Of a DNA stretch of 64,000 bases, positions 48,601 to 60,600 are shown in pieces (positions within the stretch are counted from its first letter, which is position 1; each line of letters starts with the position of its first letter). This DNA comes from Mansonella perstans (lineage: Eukaryota; Nematoda; Chromadorea; Rhabditida; Onchocercidae), in NCBI GenBank assembly GCA_037074765.1, contig JBAMDO010000026.1, positions 62,001-126,000 of the forward strand, read 5' to 3'. The notes under the pieces were generated by a model that made no database searches, was not told the DNA's origin, and saw only the letters and a list, made by a program, of their open reading frames with translations. The position numbers were made by a program, and so were the translations under genes.

Positions 48601-51600
48601 TACCGCGCAGTGAAAGTGGCTAGATGTTATGGAAAAGCGACAGGAACAGGAAAATTTGCATCGTATTGATCTTATAGCATGCTCAAGTTAAATTCCAATA
48701 AAAAAGGAATCTGATTAAACAGGTAATTGAATGATTTTATTCGAACGAAATTCTTGTCTGGTTCCATCTAAGTCACAAATTGTTTTTGAAGATTTTTTGC
48801 ATTTACGGATCATATACGTTTGTTGATGCAAAACGTCAAAGTAAATAAGAAAACGTGTAAATGCATCAAAAGCAATTGCATTCATTTATCGATCAACTTT
48901 TTGCAGAGCTATTTTATTTTAAAATTGAAAATTTGGAAATATTTTCTTAGCATTTCGAAAATTTCGTTTAATCAAATTTTATTCATTTCTAACACAATAC
49001 TTTTCTCTTTTTTTTGTTGAGTAAAAGCAATTCATTTTTACTACATGTGAAAGTAAACATGAAATTAAAAATCTTTTTAATGAATGGGAATCCAAAAAAT
49101 TTTTGATATGACTTTGGTATATTGTACTTTTTCTCTCTTTTATATACATTATCATTTATATTTATTCTAACTTATACTAGTATTATCGGTGTATCAATCA
49201 TTGATCGATTTATGTCACACGCACACATATGAATCGCTTTAATTAAATTAAAAATAAAATTCTCTTTTTTGAAACTTATAATAAAATGAATGAAAAGAAA
49301 AAACATCGGCAAATAATATTACCTTAAAGATAATTAATTAATTGTCATATTTTTTCTATCGAGAGTGCTCCCAAAAAGTGCTATCGGATTTTTATCATCA
49401 AGTTTGTTTCATTTTGTTTCACAACTGGTTGGAATATACGGAATATGTAGCAGCTTTTAGAGTAAAAGCTTGTTTTCTTGACTTGTCTTGTTGCAATTTT
49501 CGGGAATATATTTCTTCGCATTCCCCAATATTAACTAGCCGACTAATTCAAATTTCCAATGTTCGCAATAAGGGGAAAGAGAAGGAAGAAAGTAAACATT
49601 TAACAATCTCTTCTTCTTATTAATTCTTCCATCAAATTGGAAAACGTAAAATATGCAAATTTTTCATACCTAAAATTTTGACATAAATCAATTGAAAATT
49701 CAAATAAAATTATTAATTAGAACTAACAATAGATGTTTGAAATCATCAAAAAAAGTTGTTTCCACTGATTTCAGATTATATTATTCCAGTACAATTGTTA
49801 TTGCCTCATATTGAATGATATTGATGCTACTAGGAGGAAGCTTTTCATTCCTTAAATCGTTGCAAATTTTTAATAATTTCGTTAGATTTTACGTTTACGC
49901 GTATTACAAGATAGCAGAATAGTTCTGATTTCTTTTATACTTGTTAATTGTTTACTTAATTTCTTGACGGTAACTTTTCAATTTTCATTTCTTTTTACCG
50001 ATAAAGTAAAGTAATAACTCAATGTAATGCCTAATCTTTTCCTTTTTTTCTGGCACCGCTCATTTCAGATTTATTTTAAACATCACTGATAAACTGCTTG
50101 AAATGTTAAAAAGGAAAAAGTTTGTTTCTCTTGTAAGAACGAATTATAAAAGAAATTCCTTTGTTGCTTATTAGTGTGATGTCCGTATTGGAAAGTGGAC
50201 AAAATCAATGGATGTGATGATGATAATGATCTTTCCACTTTTTTTGTTATCTTCTTTTTTTTCTCTTTTACCAATCATAACATTTTTTAATAGTTTTTGT
50301 GATGAGGAATGGTCGTGGTAGCAATTGTTGACTGCTTAGAAATGTCGCCTGATGTTCAAAAAAAAAAAAAATTTAGATCATCCGTTGTAGTACTACATTT
50401 TGACTCTTTGAAATGATAACGGACACATTCTGAAAGGTGGCACAATTCAAATATTTATGTTTTTTTGCTTTCGTCTTGAAAAAACATAGCAAGAAAGAAC
50501 GAACATCTTGCAGTTTTCACTTCCAACAATATTTACATTTCCTTTTTTCTTAATATAGTACAATCACTCATTTCATTTTAATTGATTTTATCATCGCTTT
50601 TTTCCCTTTGAAATTAAATTCTTTTTGCAAAAATATATTTAAATTAATTTAATTGCAGACAAATTAAAGTTTCACTTTTCGAGTCAAATGACATATATTA
50701 ATTAATTCGAATGTAAGATGGTATTTTGAAATTATCAAATATACTTCATTTTTGCTGTTATTCTGATGCGATTATTTTCATTTCTTTAGGTTTTAATTTT
50801 TGTTAAAAATTGTCCATATTCCATAGCACGAGATAATTGTCGTTAACTAAATCAATAATTATTTTTGGCTAATTAATACAATCAGCAAAATGAATTCCGA
50901 GGGAAATATTGTAGCAAATTTTATGGCAGTAATTAATTAATTGCTTTTCGGAAACAATTATATCATTAAGTTGAGCAGACAGAAGGAGAAGTTTGAAAAG
51001 TGAAGAGAAGACATGAAAGATGATACACAATCATTTTTCGATGCCTAACGTTTAAAATGATTTATTCAACCAATTTTAAGGTATAATTAATCAACATTGG
51101 TAGCATTTTGCATTTTTGCAACCTTTCTTTAAGTGATAGACAATTTTGAGCCCCTCCCCTTTTTTATAAATTCCATTTTACCGCAGTTACTTTTTTACCG
51201 CAATCATTCGCTTCCTGCGAAGGTAACATTTTTAGACTATTTTTAAAATATTCATCAAAGTTCCAATACACTCTTATTAATCACTTTAGCAACAATCTGT
51301 TTTATGGAGTCTCTTTTATTACTTATTATCAACACACAACAGATACTTTGCGGTTATTATATATATATTCTTCAAAAGAAATTAATGTGTATATTTTCAT
51401 ATTGCTACGTTTGCCTTTCTGAATTGTTATCTAGACTGAACTTTATACTTTTCTGAATTTTCTGGTTACGGATTACATGAAGTCCTTTTTTATTACCTAT
51501 TACTCACTACATACATATTCTCCGGTTGTTATATATAATCATAGTGATGCTTTGTCATTACGATGATAGTTTTTTTTTTTTTTTTTTTCATAATTAATTT

Positions 51601-52255
51601 ACTACTTTTCTAAGGTGATGAAATGATAAAAGCCAATAGATTTTAACAATCATAGCGGTTTTTTGTTATCACGATAATAGTTTCACGCCCTCTATTGAGC
51701 ATTGCAACTTCATGAAAATTTTACATTGTTTCATAATTTTGGTTGTTAAAAAAAAAAAGGATTGGAAAAATGATAAACTCTCTCTTTCTAAAGTGAAGAA
51801 AGGGGAAGAAAAAAAAAGGTAGACAGGAAGTCACCTTATGCGGCTCTTCTAAAAGTGATATACTGATTAACATTTTTTAATTAGATCTCCCGTCAAATCG
51901 CTTCCTGTGTACCTATTTCATAAATTCTCATTTTCTGCGATACTACCGTATCTAACATATTATCATATCCATCCAAAATTTCATTTCGAATTTCAGAAAT
52001 TTTCGAAACATTTTAATATGTTTTAGTTGATGAGAGGCTGAAATTTTGTATTTCGGAATTTTTAATCGATACTATCAGAATCAACAAACAATTATTAAAG
52101 TTGAATATTGCAGACAGAAGGAACTCAAAATTTAAAAATTTAGAATAATACAAGTATGACTGGCTTTTCTAAGTATTCACCTGTATGCATTTTTAATTGA
52201 TACCTGTTTTGTCAAAAATCAATTTTTTTGTAACTGCATAATGATTTTTTAATAG
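45661..52255. other. Gene-poor interval, middle part
   Basis: AT-rich DNA with no gene I can support. A small open segment after a cttccag acceptor at 47432-47520 could be read in two frames and is not convincing. Plus-strand frames at 48213-48420 and 49342-49623 have no splice or homology support. A 19-T run is at 51570-51588. Confidence 0.45.
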
Positions 52256-52347
52256 CACTTTCTGTAAATGAAACGGTCATACATCGTGCATCAGGTGGAT
52301 CTATGCTCATAATACCAGATGATCAGGTCATTGTTGAACCTGATTAA
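52256..52347 (+). other. Exon-like island, possible terminal exon
   Basis: After a tttttaatag acceptor, a phase-1 frame reads SVNETVIHRASGGSMLIIPD, continues DQVIVEPD and stops at TAA 52345-52347. An internal donor-like CAG/gtcatt (52326) could end it earlier. The acidic, mixed composition is protein-like and differs from flanking DNA. No parent gene was identified. It may be an alternative exon of the zinc-finger gene to its right. Confidence 0.3.
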
Positions 52348-53145
52348 TTAAGAAACACAGCATCTTCTTGGACTATTTGCAAATTTCTGTCTTGATCAAA
52401 TCGTATCAATATTCCTTTATCGATTGATATTTCATAGGATGTTTTAATAGTTATCGATTAGTGTCTTCACAAAATAATGGCTTATTTCATCCATTAAAAT
52501 GAATAAATTAAGAATAGATAATTTCTCAAATTCTTCAATTTTTATTTGTCCATCAAAAAAAACAAAAGAAAAGGAAAAATTGCGTTTTTCTTAATGTTTC
52601 AAAATTTAACCGATCATTTCTTTAAATTTCTCTAAAACATACACAGTGAATTTTCTTCTGGCCAAAAAATGCTGACTGAAAGAAAGATTGATGCAGTAAA
52701 TGATAATTATTGGGGACCAGACCGCTTGAACTCCTAACTCCTTCTGCTTGTTTACATTTTTGTTGTTTCAGAAATGAAATATTTCACTGTGAAAAGAAAG
52801 AACAAAAAGTAGTTCCTGTTGCTTTAAATCTTTGAGTGCCAATTGGTCGGTAGTAATAAAATTTCTGTTCCTACTCTTCAATTAATTACTGTTCAAAGAA
52901 AGATATTAGCATTGTAGAAAAATTTCGGTCGGAATGAATTGAACTGCTTATTTAAATGTTTTGTTAAAATAAAGTAAACATTGTTATCACCTTATCACCA
53001 ACTTTACTATTTGACAGTATAAATTATCAAATCTTAGTATAATACATTGGTGCCAGTAATTTTGTATGAGGCAACAATCTAATTTTCATGCCATTTTTTT
53101 AAAAGTTTTATTTAATTTGCATTGAAATATTTCATTTTTTACTAG

Positions 53146-53193
53146 ATCCAGAATTAACCTCGCTGAACAAAGAAAGATACTTAAGCGCATTAC
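53146..53193 (+). other. 48-nt exon-like segment
   Basis: A tttactag acceptor and a strong gtaagt donor bound a phase 1-1 frame reading PELTSLNKERYLSAL. It is phase-compatible with the next candidate at 53869 and, through 55645-55724, with the zinc-finger gene. Expression evidence would be needed to accept it. Confidence 0.3.
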
Positions 53194-53868
53194 GTAAGTG
53201 GTACAAGAATACCTTTCAGGATTATATCCTGGAATCTTTTTTTTCAAAAATCTGAATGTGTCTCAATATCTTCGGAAAATTTTTCCTATAAGGCTTGCTG
53301 GAATGTTGAGTGTATTGAAATCAACAATATCGAAATGTAAACAGTCCTGCCATTAGTTGCATTTGAATATAATGGACATATCCGCCTGATATGAAAAGCA
53401 AAAGCAAAGAGAAGAATTCAGAAGACTTGCAAAGACTCACTCTGAAAATGAATTTTTCATGTTTGGTATTTGTTGCATCAATCATTGCATCGCTGTCATG
53501 TTTTTTCCTCATTGCTAGGCTGAAAGCTGAACAAAGCCTTCCAGGCCTTTCAGTTAAGTTATCTTCAAAATTATTCCATGAAACCGAGAAATAAATGAGA
53601 TTTGAGAAGACAAACAAAAAAAATTGATTGCGCTGAAAAAAATTTTTTTTTGTAAAGATGTATGCAAAATTGAACTTGAAGGATAGTAAACTGAAAAAAA
53701 GCGCCAGAAATGCATTTGTATTAAAGTTTAAAGGAAAAAACTTCACCCTTCTTTGCGCTTTTTTTTTAAAAAATCTTGAATTGCTAACCAGTTTTTTAAT
53801 GCATTGAGGGGAAAAAAAAATTAGTCAAAAATTTTCATAATTTTTCCGAAAGACAAATTTTATTTTAG

Positions 53869-53913
53869 GAATATTTCGGATGGGAAAAATGTTGTTCTGC
53901 AAGATTGCAAATG
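53869..53913 (+). other. 45-nt exon-like segment
   Basis: An attttag acceptor and a gtaaag donor bound a phase 1-1 frame reading IFRMGKMLFCKIAN. Joined to 53146-53193 it stays open. Its small size makes chance likely. Confidence 0.2.
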
Positions 53914-54081
53914 GTAAAGTAACACCTCTTTCACTATTGGTAAGATAATTAATTCATAATAGCACAATGTAGAAAGAATCAACTGTACTCCAGAATACGT
54001 CGTCGATCAAGTTCCGATCCAGTCTTTCACCTGGAATACCGTTTTTTTAGAAGTAAGCTAGGACGAATGATGAATTCATTC

Positions 54082-54085
<4 letters not shown>

Positions 54086-54125
<40 letters not shown>

Positions 54126-54176
54126 ACACACACAGACATACACAGACGCACACATACACAGACACAAACATACACA
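54086..54176. repeat. CA microsatellite grading into variant ACACAGAC units
   Basis: Around 17 pure CA units, then tacacacacacacagacata-type variants to about 54176. Confidence 0.92.
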
Positions 54177-55644
54177 TTCACAAAAGTTTTCTCATTGCTT
54201 CCACCACAGAGGAATTTTTGTTTGATTTTTAAGCGGCGAATGGCTTAGAATAAAAATCAATTACTTACATGATTTTCGGTATGTTTACAACATTCATTGG
54301 GAGAAATTTCAAACTTTAATTTTTATCTTAAAAGACCAATTTTCGTTTTTTGACAATCATTTGTTTATTTTTTATTAATTCTTCTCATTTAGCTTATTTT
54401 CTTTTACTATTGAGAATATTTTCTTCATTGTTTAATTAATTATAATTTGTTTTCATGAAATTCCTTAAATTTTTTTCACTGCTGAAATAACATATTTCCT
54501 GAAAGCCAAATGAAGTAGTAAGTTGATAGTTCACTTGGAAATGTTCCGTGAAATCTAACATTAAAATTGATAGAATGATGGGATGGAAATAGTTGAAAAA
54601 GGGCGGAAATACTATGACAGAACTTCTCTGGAAAATTTCAACTATATCAAAGAAGTTAACAGAGAAAATAAAGCTAAAGTAGACTAGATCATTGTTTTTC
54701 TTGTATGATAAAAGTCATAAAACTTTGGATTGCGTTCTGAATTGACTAGGCTTTTTATAACTGTGCTCAAAATATTATTCACATTTAGGAGTGTTCCTAC
54801 ATATAATGATGTTTTTTGATGAAATTGAAGCAATTTTAGCGATTAAATTGTTTTAAATTCATTTTATTTTAGCATTTTCTCCTTTATTTGTTAGCATTTT
54901 TTTTTACAATGTCCAGTTTTGGACTTATTCTAAAAGGACTATTTAAGAAAATGTCCAATTAGATTTTGATCTTATCATGGAGTGATAGACAGGTTGGTGA
55001 TTGATTATTTTGAAGACGACATCATGATAACTTTATTTAACCTTCCCTTCATCCTCCAAACATTTCTTACCCAAATCAGATAGTATCGTACCCATCATCA
55101 ATAATTAGTTATTCCTTCCTTCGACGAGTGGGCATGAGAGGATTATGTACAGCGGGTAATTGAATGGAATGCGTATATATGTCTGCATGGACTGTAATTG
55201 AGATGTCCTTTTATCGATAAAATAATTGGTAGAAAGTAGAGAGCTTATCAATGATCGGATCTATCACCAACTTGACTTTGCGTTCTGTCCCAAACTTGCC
55301 TTGCTTACCCTTAAATGTCCTTCAAATAACCGCCTATTCTGGTCATTCCTTACCAGTGACCTCAGATAATCTGACCAAGTTAGAGTTGGACCATATTTCA
55401 TCAAAAATTATCTGTGAATAGCGTTGGTCTCTTTATGGTCAAGCAATTAATAAGCTGGAAGGGCGTAACGACAACTTACGCCATCTATTTGCTCTTTAAT
55501 ATCTGAGATTAGATTTATAAGTTCAAATTTCCACTAAGGATTTTTACTATTAAACTATTACTACTATGGAACAAGTTTTCAAATAGTTTTAAGTATTAAA
55601 GTTTAAATCCAAATAATTTAGTAAAAAGTATGTTATTTTTACAG

Positions 55645-55724
55645 TTACCGCTCCTTTTGAAGTATTAATTAGTCCACACCGATCTCTGCATCATCCATTC
55701 ACAATAATTGCAAGCATTATCAGA
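55645..55724 (+). other. Exon-like island upstream of the zinc-finger gene
   Basis: A tatttttacag acceptor opens a phase-1 frame reading TAPFEVLISPHRSLHHPFTI and on to a donor-like AGA/gttaac at 55725; without splicing it runs to TAA near 55781. It ends in phase 0 and could therefore splice to the exon at 58157. The base composition is richer in G and C than its flanks. A minus-strand frame nearby (55934-56131) is also open, so caution is needed. Confidence 0.3.
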
Positions 55725-55781
55725 GTTAACGCACGACGAGGGAGAATGTTTTATAGCTTGATTAGAATTGCTCTCATCTAA

Positions 55782-57620
55782 AGTTAAGAATTAATCTTTA
55801 AAATTTCCTTGTCGTTATCTTTCATTGGTCGATTTGAATGATTGAATCAGTCTCTTATCGCTTATATGATCTCCGGACGTAAAAGTATCTTCTTGTAATG
55901 TTGTAATCAGTGTGAAATTAAACAGTGGATAGATTACAAATGATTGGTTGAATGAGCAGCATTGTTAATGTCACTTTCTGTATCGCCTATATTTAAATAC
56001 CCGGATAATTTTGATATCTTGTTAAGTGCAAAAATAATATCGGGGTATGGAAAATGAATCGTAATCCTGAACAATCCAGGTTCATTCTCTCTTCTTTGCC
56101 TTTCTAGCAACAATATATTGTCAAATATCAATCCAAATGATTTTCAGAAAAGCAATTTTTTCCAGACATTAAGTCCGCATGAAACGAAAAATATGCATGA
56201 ATGGTCAATTATTTCATCATTTTGAACAAAGTATTCACAGATTTTTTAAGAATAGTCAAATCTTTCAATAACACTTTGAAATTGATGTCACTAATTTAGT
56301 CGTCATAAATGAATCTAACAAAATCATTTCAAAAAGATTATCCTCTTAAAATTCATTGGAAAATTCTTTCACTGGCTTTTATATGGCATTAAACCAATGC
56401 GAGAATTTTTGTTATGTTGCTTCAAGAAATTTTTTTCCATTAAAATTTTTAAAGTTTCACCAAATACAAATTGGTATTGGTAACTGGAAGTGACAATAGA
56501 GTATGAAAATTGATAAATTCAGATTTATTGGAATAGAGCGTCTTGTTTGGAAGAATTAAAATTAAGTGATTCATATTTTAATTTTGATTAGATCATATTA
56601 ATACTGGCTCAAATATCAAATGTGTATCTTTTGTTGTCCCATCACACTTCCTTTCATCTTTCATAAAAGATTAATTGATGATGTCGCGTGAATTTTTCAT
56701 GAAAAAGAAGGTGCAATTAATTACAAGTAACTGAGTTTTACATTTCCACTATTTAAGAACTGCTACTTAAAAATTACATTTTACAAACGCTTCCAGAATA
56801 ACCTTAGGAAAATTTGTACTTTCCGGAAAATTTGATAACGAAGGACTAAGATGAAAGAAGAGTAGTGCAATGCTGTAGTCCTTATCAGTAGTTCGATGAA
56901 ATAAACATAATTCCCTTTGAAATGTTGCTAACAATAATTTTGTGTGTGTTGTGTGGGTTGGTTGATCTTTATAAAACTATAGTAAAAACATCACCCTATA
57001 AAATTGTTTTACTTACCAGTGAATTTTTATCAAATCATATTATTATTATGTCTTGCATAATTTTATATATGAATATTTATTGTTTCATATTAATGGTCAA
57101 GAAAAATATTAAAATTAAAATATCATGGTTTAGGAATATTATCCTGAACACATGTACTATAATCATTTATAATCGAAAAGATACCTGAATTATAGCATAT
57201 ATGAAGTTTCTAAGATAGTTTCAATAAAGTTCAACTGCTGTCATCAGGTAAAAAAACTAATGGTGTCTAGAATATTTACATCCCTTTTAAGATCCTTCAA
57301 AGAGTTTTGAGCAAATTCTTTGGTTTGTTTTACATTTTGATCTTTGGTTGAGAAATTTTTTTTTTGTCATAACGTTGGTGCAATTTCAAAAAAATTACTT
57401 TGAATAAAAGCTTTTATCTTTATTTTTTAAACTTTCTGGAATATTAAATAGTATAAATAAACAAAAAGACTCGTTATAATATTTTCCTATATGCTTCTCT
57501 TAATGAACTTATAATTCTTCAGGAGATTTTTTATGGTGATAATGAAAAGATGCGACAAAAAGGTTGAATTCAAATCTGTTAAATTTTATTGTAACGAAGA
57601 AACAACAAATAGCTGCCACG
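55782..57620. other. AT-rich region before the zinc-finger gene
   Basis: Probable promoter or 5' intron space of the zinc-finger gene. A plus frame at 56922-57188 is Ile/Leu-rich and unsupported. A segment from 57521, after an aattcttcag acceptor, is open in two frames up to the exon at 57621 and may be its 5' UTR. Confidence 0.4.
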
Positions 57621-60600
57621 ATGATGCAAATTGAACAGCAATATCTGAATTTAAACGATGTTCGAATGGTAATTTCAATTTTCATGATGATCAAATGATG
57701 GAAGTTTTTCTAAAATCTAATTTGTTTTACAAATTTGATATTTTTTGCAACGCTACCCCACTTCTTATCAGAGTGATTCACCAATGAAATTTATATATTT
57801 CATTATCATTTGAAAAAGCTTCTCCATAATAAACCTTAACAAGGTAAAAAATTAAAGTAGCTATATTTAATAACTTTGAGATTAAAGTTTCTTTCATGAG
57901 TAAAACTGTGAGAGCTACCAACTGTAGTAAAATTACCGGAACATTTGGAACAGTTGTGCTACATATTTACTGCATTATTTGAATAAATATTAATTTTGCA
58001 AGAAAAAATTTGTTAATCTAAATGTTTGTTAAAAAAGGAATGATGATATGATATTCTTCTATTCATTTTTATTCTCACAGAAACGAATATCACTGCAAAG
58101 TTTTAAAAGGTTAAATGAAAAAAAAAAGAAAATAAATAAGTATTTGTGGATTGTAGAATCAACCAACAGAAACAACCGTACCACCACCACCGGTTGTAAT
58201 TTGTCCTGCAGAAGTGGATAATGTTAATATAACATTAGAGAAGAATCAACAGTGTGCTTGCAAAGATTGTGGTAAATTATTCAATTCTGTATGGTACCTT
58301 AAACAACATGCCGTGAAGCATTCCAATGATCGACCTTTCAGATGCAAATTCTGCTATAAGGTTCCTTCTTTGTCATCTTTCAAGAATTAAAAAAGTTATT
58401 TGCGATAACAATAAAGAATGAACGAAATGTACACTTATTCTTCTTATTGTTCGCGCAATTTCATTTATAAGGCCATTTGTCCTTTTTTGGAAAGTTCTAT
58501 TTGTCGGAGAAAAATACTTATTTTATTTTTCCTTAATCTTTGCTAGTTATTTCATTGTAAAGTAATTCAAATGCAATTCTATTGTAGTACAACGAATTCT
58601 GTTGAATAAATCCGAAGTACTTCATCATTTAATTTCATTACATAATAACCGTGCAAAAAAAAAAATTGTATTAATAGGTAGACAATCAAGTGTACTTAAA
58701 GTGGTAGTTCATTTACAATTCTTAATTTACAATAAAGTTGTCATTAATTAATTTAAGAAATGTAATTAAAACCGGATTTAGTGATTAGGACATAAAACAT
58801 GCATGCATTTTTTGTGTTAGAATCAAAATATAGCTGAAAATGATACGAGATGTGATTAATTAAAAGATGTGCTGTTTAATGAATTTGGTATGTGAAGGTG
58901 TGATAATAATTGGAACGAGACAAAATGATACGATGATAGTGTAAGTTAGTTAAGAAAAAGTGTTCAATCGATCGCATTACCATTCTATCTTTGCCATTTT
59001 CGTTTCTTAAATTTAGTTTCGTACTTCTATTCCGTCACATTTCAGATTTCTGTTCCTCAAAACTTGCTTTGCTTTAGCGCTTACAGCTTACAACGATTCC
59101 TTTTCTATTTATTGGTTTAATGCGCTCTTTTCAATAAGCGCATGGTGATCAAAGATAGAATTAAATGCAACATATTTCAATCATTATTTTCATTTCTTTT
59201 AATTTATCTTTTTCTACTTCATTCTCTTTCATTTTGTCAATTAATAATTTTAAAAGAAAAAAGAGAATAAATAGCTGAATTTGTTTTTTCAGACTTATAA
59301 ATTTCGATCAAATCTTTATCAACATAAATGTCCGGATCGCACTAAAAATGGCAATATGTTAGTCACTGATTTTGTTTCTTTTTTTTCTGTCAACCTGTTT
59401 TCCTTCCTGTTTTTTCCTTCTTTTTTTTCTGAGAAATTATGCCATTCGTTTGCAGACCATTTAACAAACGCTTGATGTATCGTTTAACTGTCAACCAGTC
59501 ACATCTCTTCGATGCACGAGAATTATCATTGCAGCAAACAACAGAAAGAATTGCTCCGTCCGAATTTGGCAATTTTTTCAGGTTTGTTTGATTTTTTTCC
59601 TAAGGATGAAAGTCAAATATTTAGATCATTGTTAGTTAAACATTTCTAACTTTGATCCTAAAGAAAAGATTACAATCTAATCTTTCTATTCCTCTCTTTT
59701 TAAAATATTAAAAAATTTAAATCCTAATTTAAATACATACAGACATAATGTTCAAACACAAATATAATAAATAATCGAAAAATATTATAATATATGCATA
59801 TTTAAATATTCATCTTTAGTTGTTTCCTTATTTATAGTTATGCCTACAAAAAGAATTAATTTTTCCAGTAATCGGTCAAACTTCATCATACCAACTAAGC
59901 CAATTGAACAGAACAGTGAACCTATTGATGTCCCGATCGAAGCAATTACATCAGAAGCATTGGCAATAAAGCAACAAATCGAACTACGAGAAACTATTGC
60001 ACCAAAACGGCTTTTAGAGCAAGCTGTTATCGATAACTATTTGCAAAAGTATAGGAATAAGGTAAAAGTTGAAATGACAAAGGTTGTTCTCTTTACAGTT
60101 AAGAAGGACAATCGATTTGAAATAATAAATGAAATCCGATATAATCATTCAGATTATGATTTATCAAAGTTATTAATGAATGATTTCTACTTCGATGTAT
60201 TATTAATTTTCTCTGCAAATATTTATTAATTAGTCATTATTTTTCTTTCTTTGGTTTTATGAAATTTAACAAAAAAGAGGAAGAAAAGAAGCAAGATCAA
60301 AAGTGTATTGATATTCAACAATTCAGCTTTATCAATGTCGTAAATGCAAATTGCAATTTCCGACACGGGGATATCTGAATCGACACATTGCTCAACACAA
60401 CGAACTGGAACAAATATCACTGCAATGTGAAATGTGTCCACAGCGTTTTTCCAATGATTTAGAACTGAGGAAACATACAGAATTGCATTCTAAGGATTCT
60501 GGAATATTATGCACAAAATGTTGCGCTTCTTTTAGGTATGCAAATATTTGGTTGATCGAAATTTGAACAGTAACTAATCATGTTTGTCTTTCGGAATCAA

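Noticed and set aside
48213..49623. Plus-strand frames of 66-93 codons in the gene-poor interval
   Set aside because: Overlapping alternative frames, no splice context and no recognisable motif. Several frames of this length are expected by chance in 64 kb.
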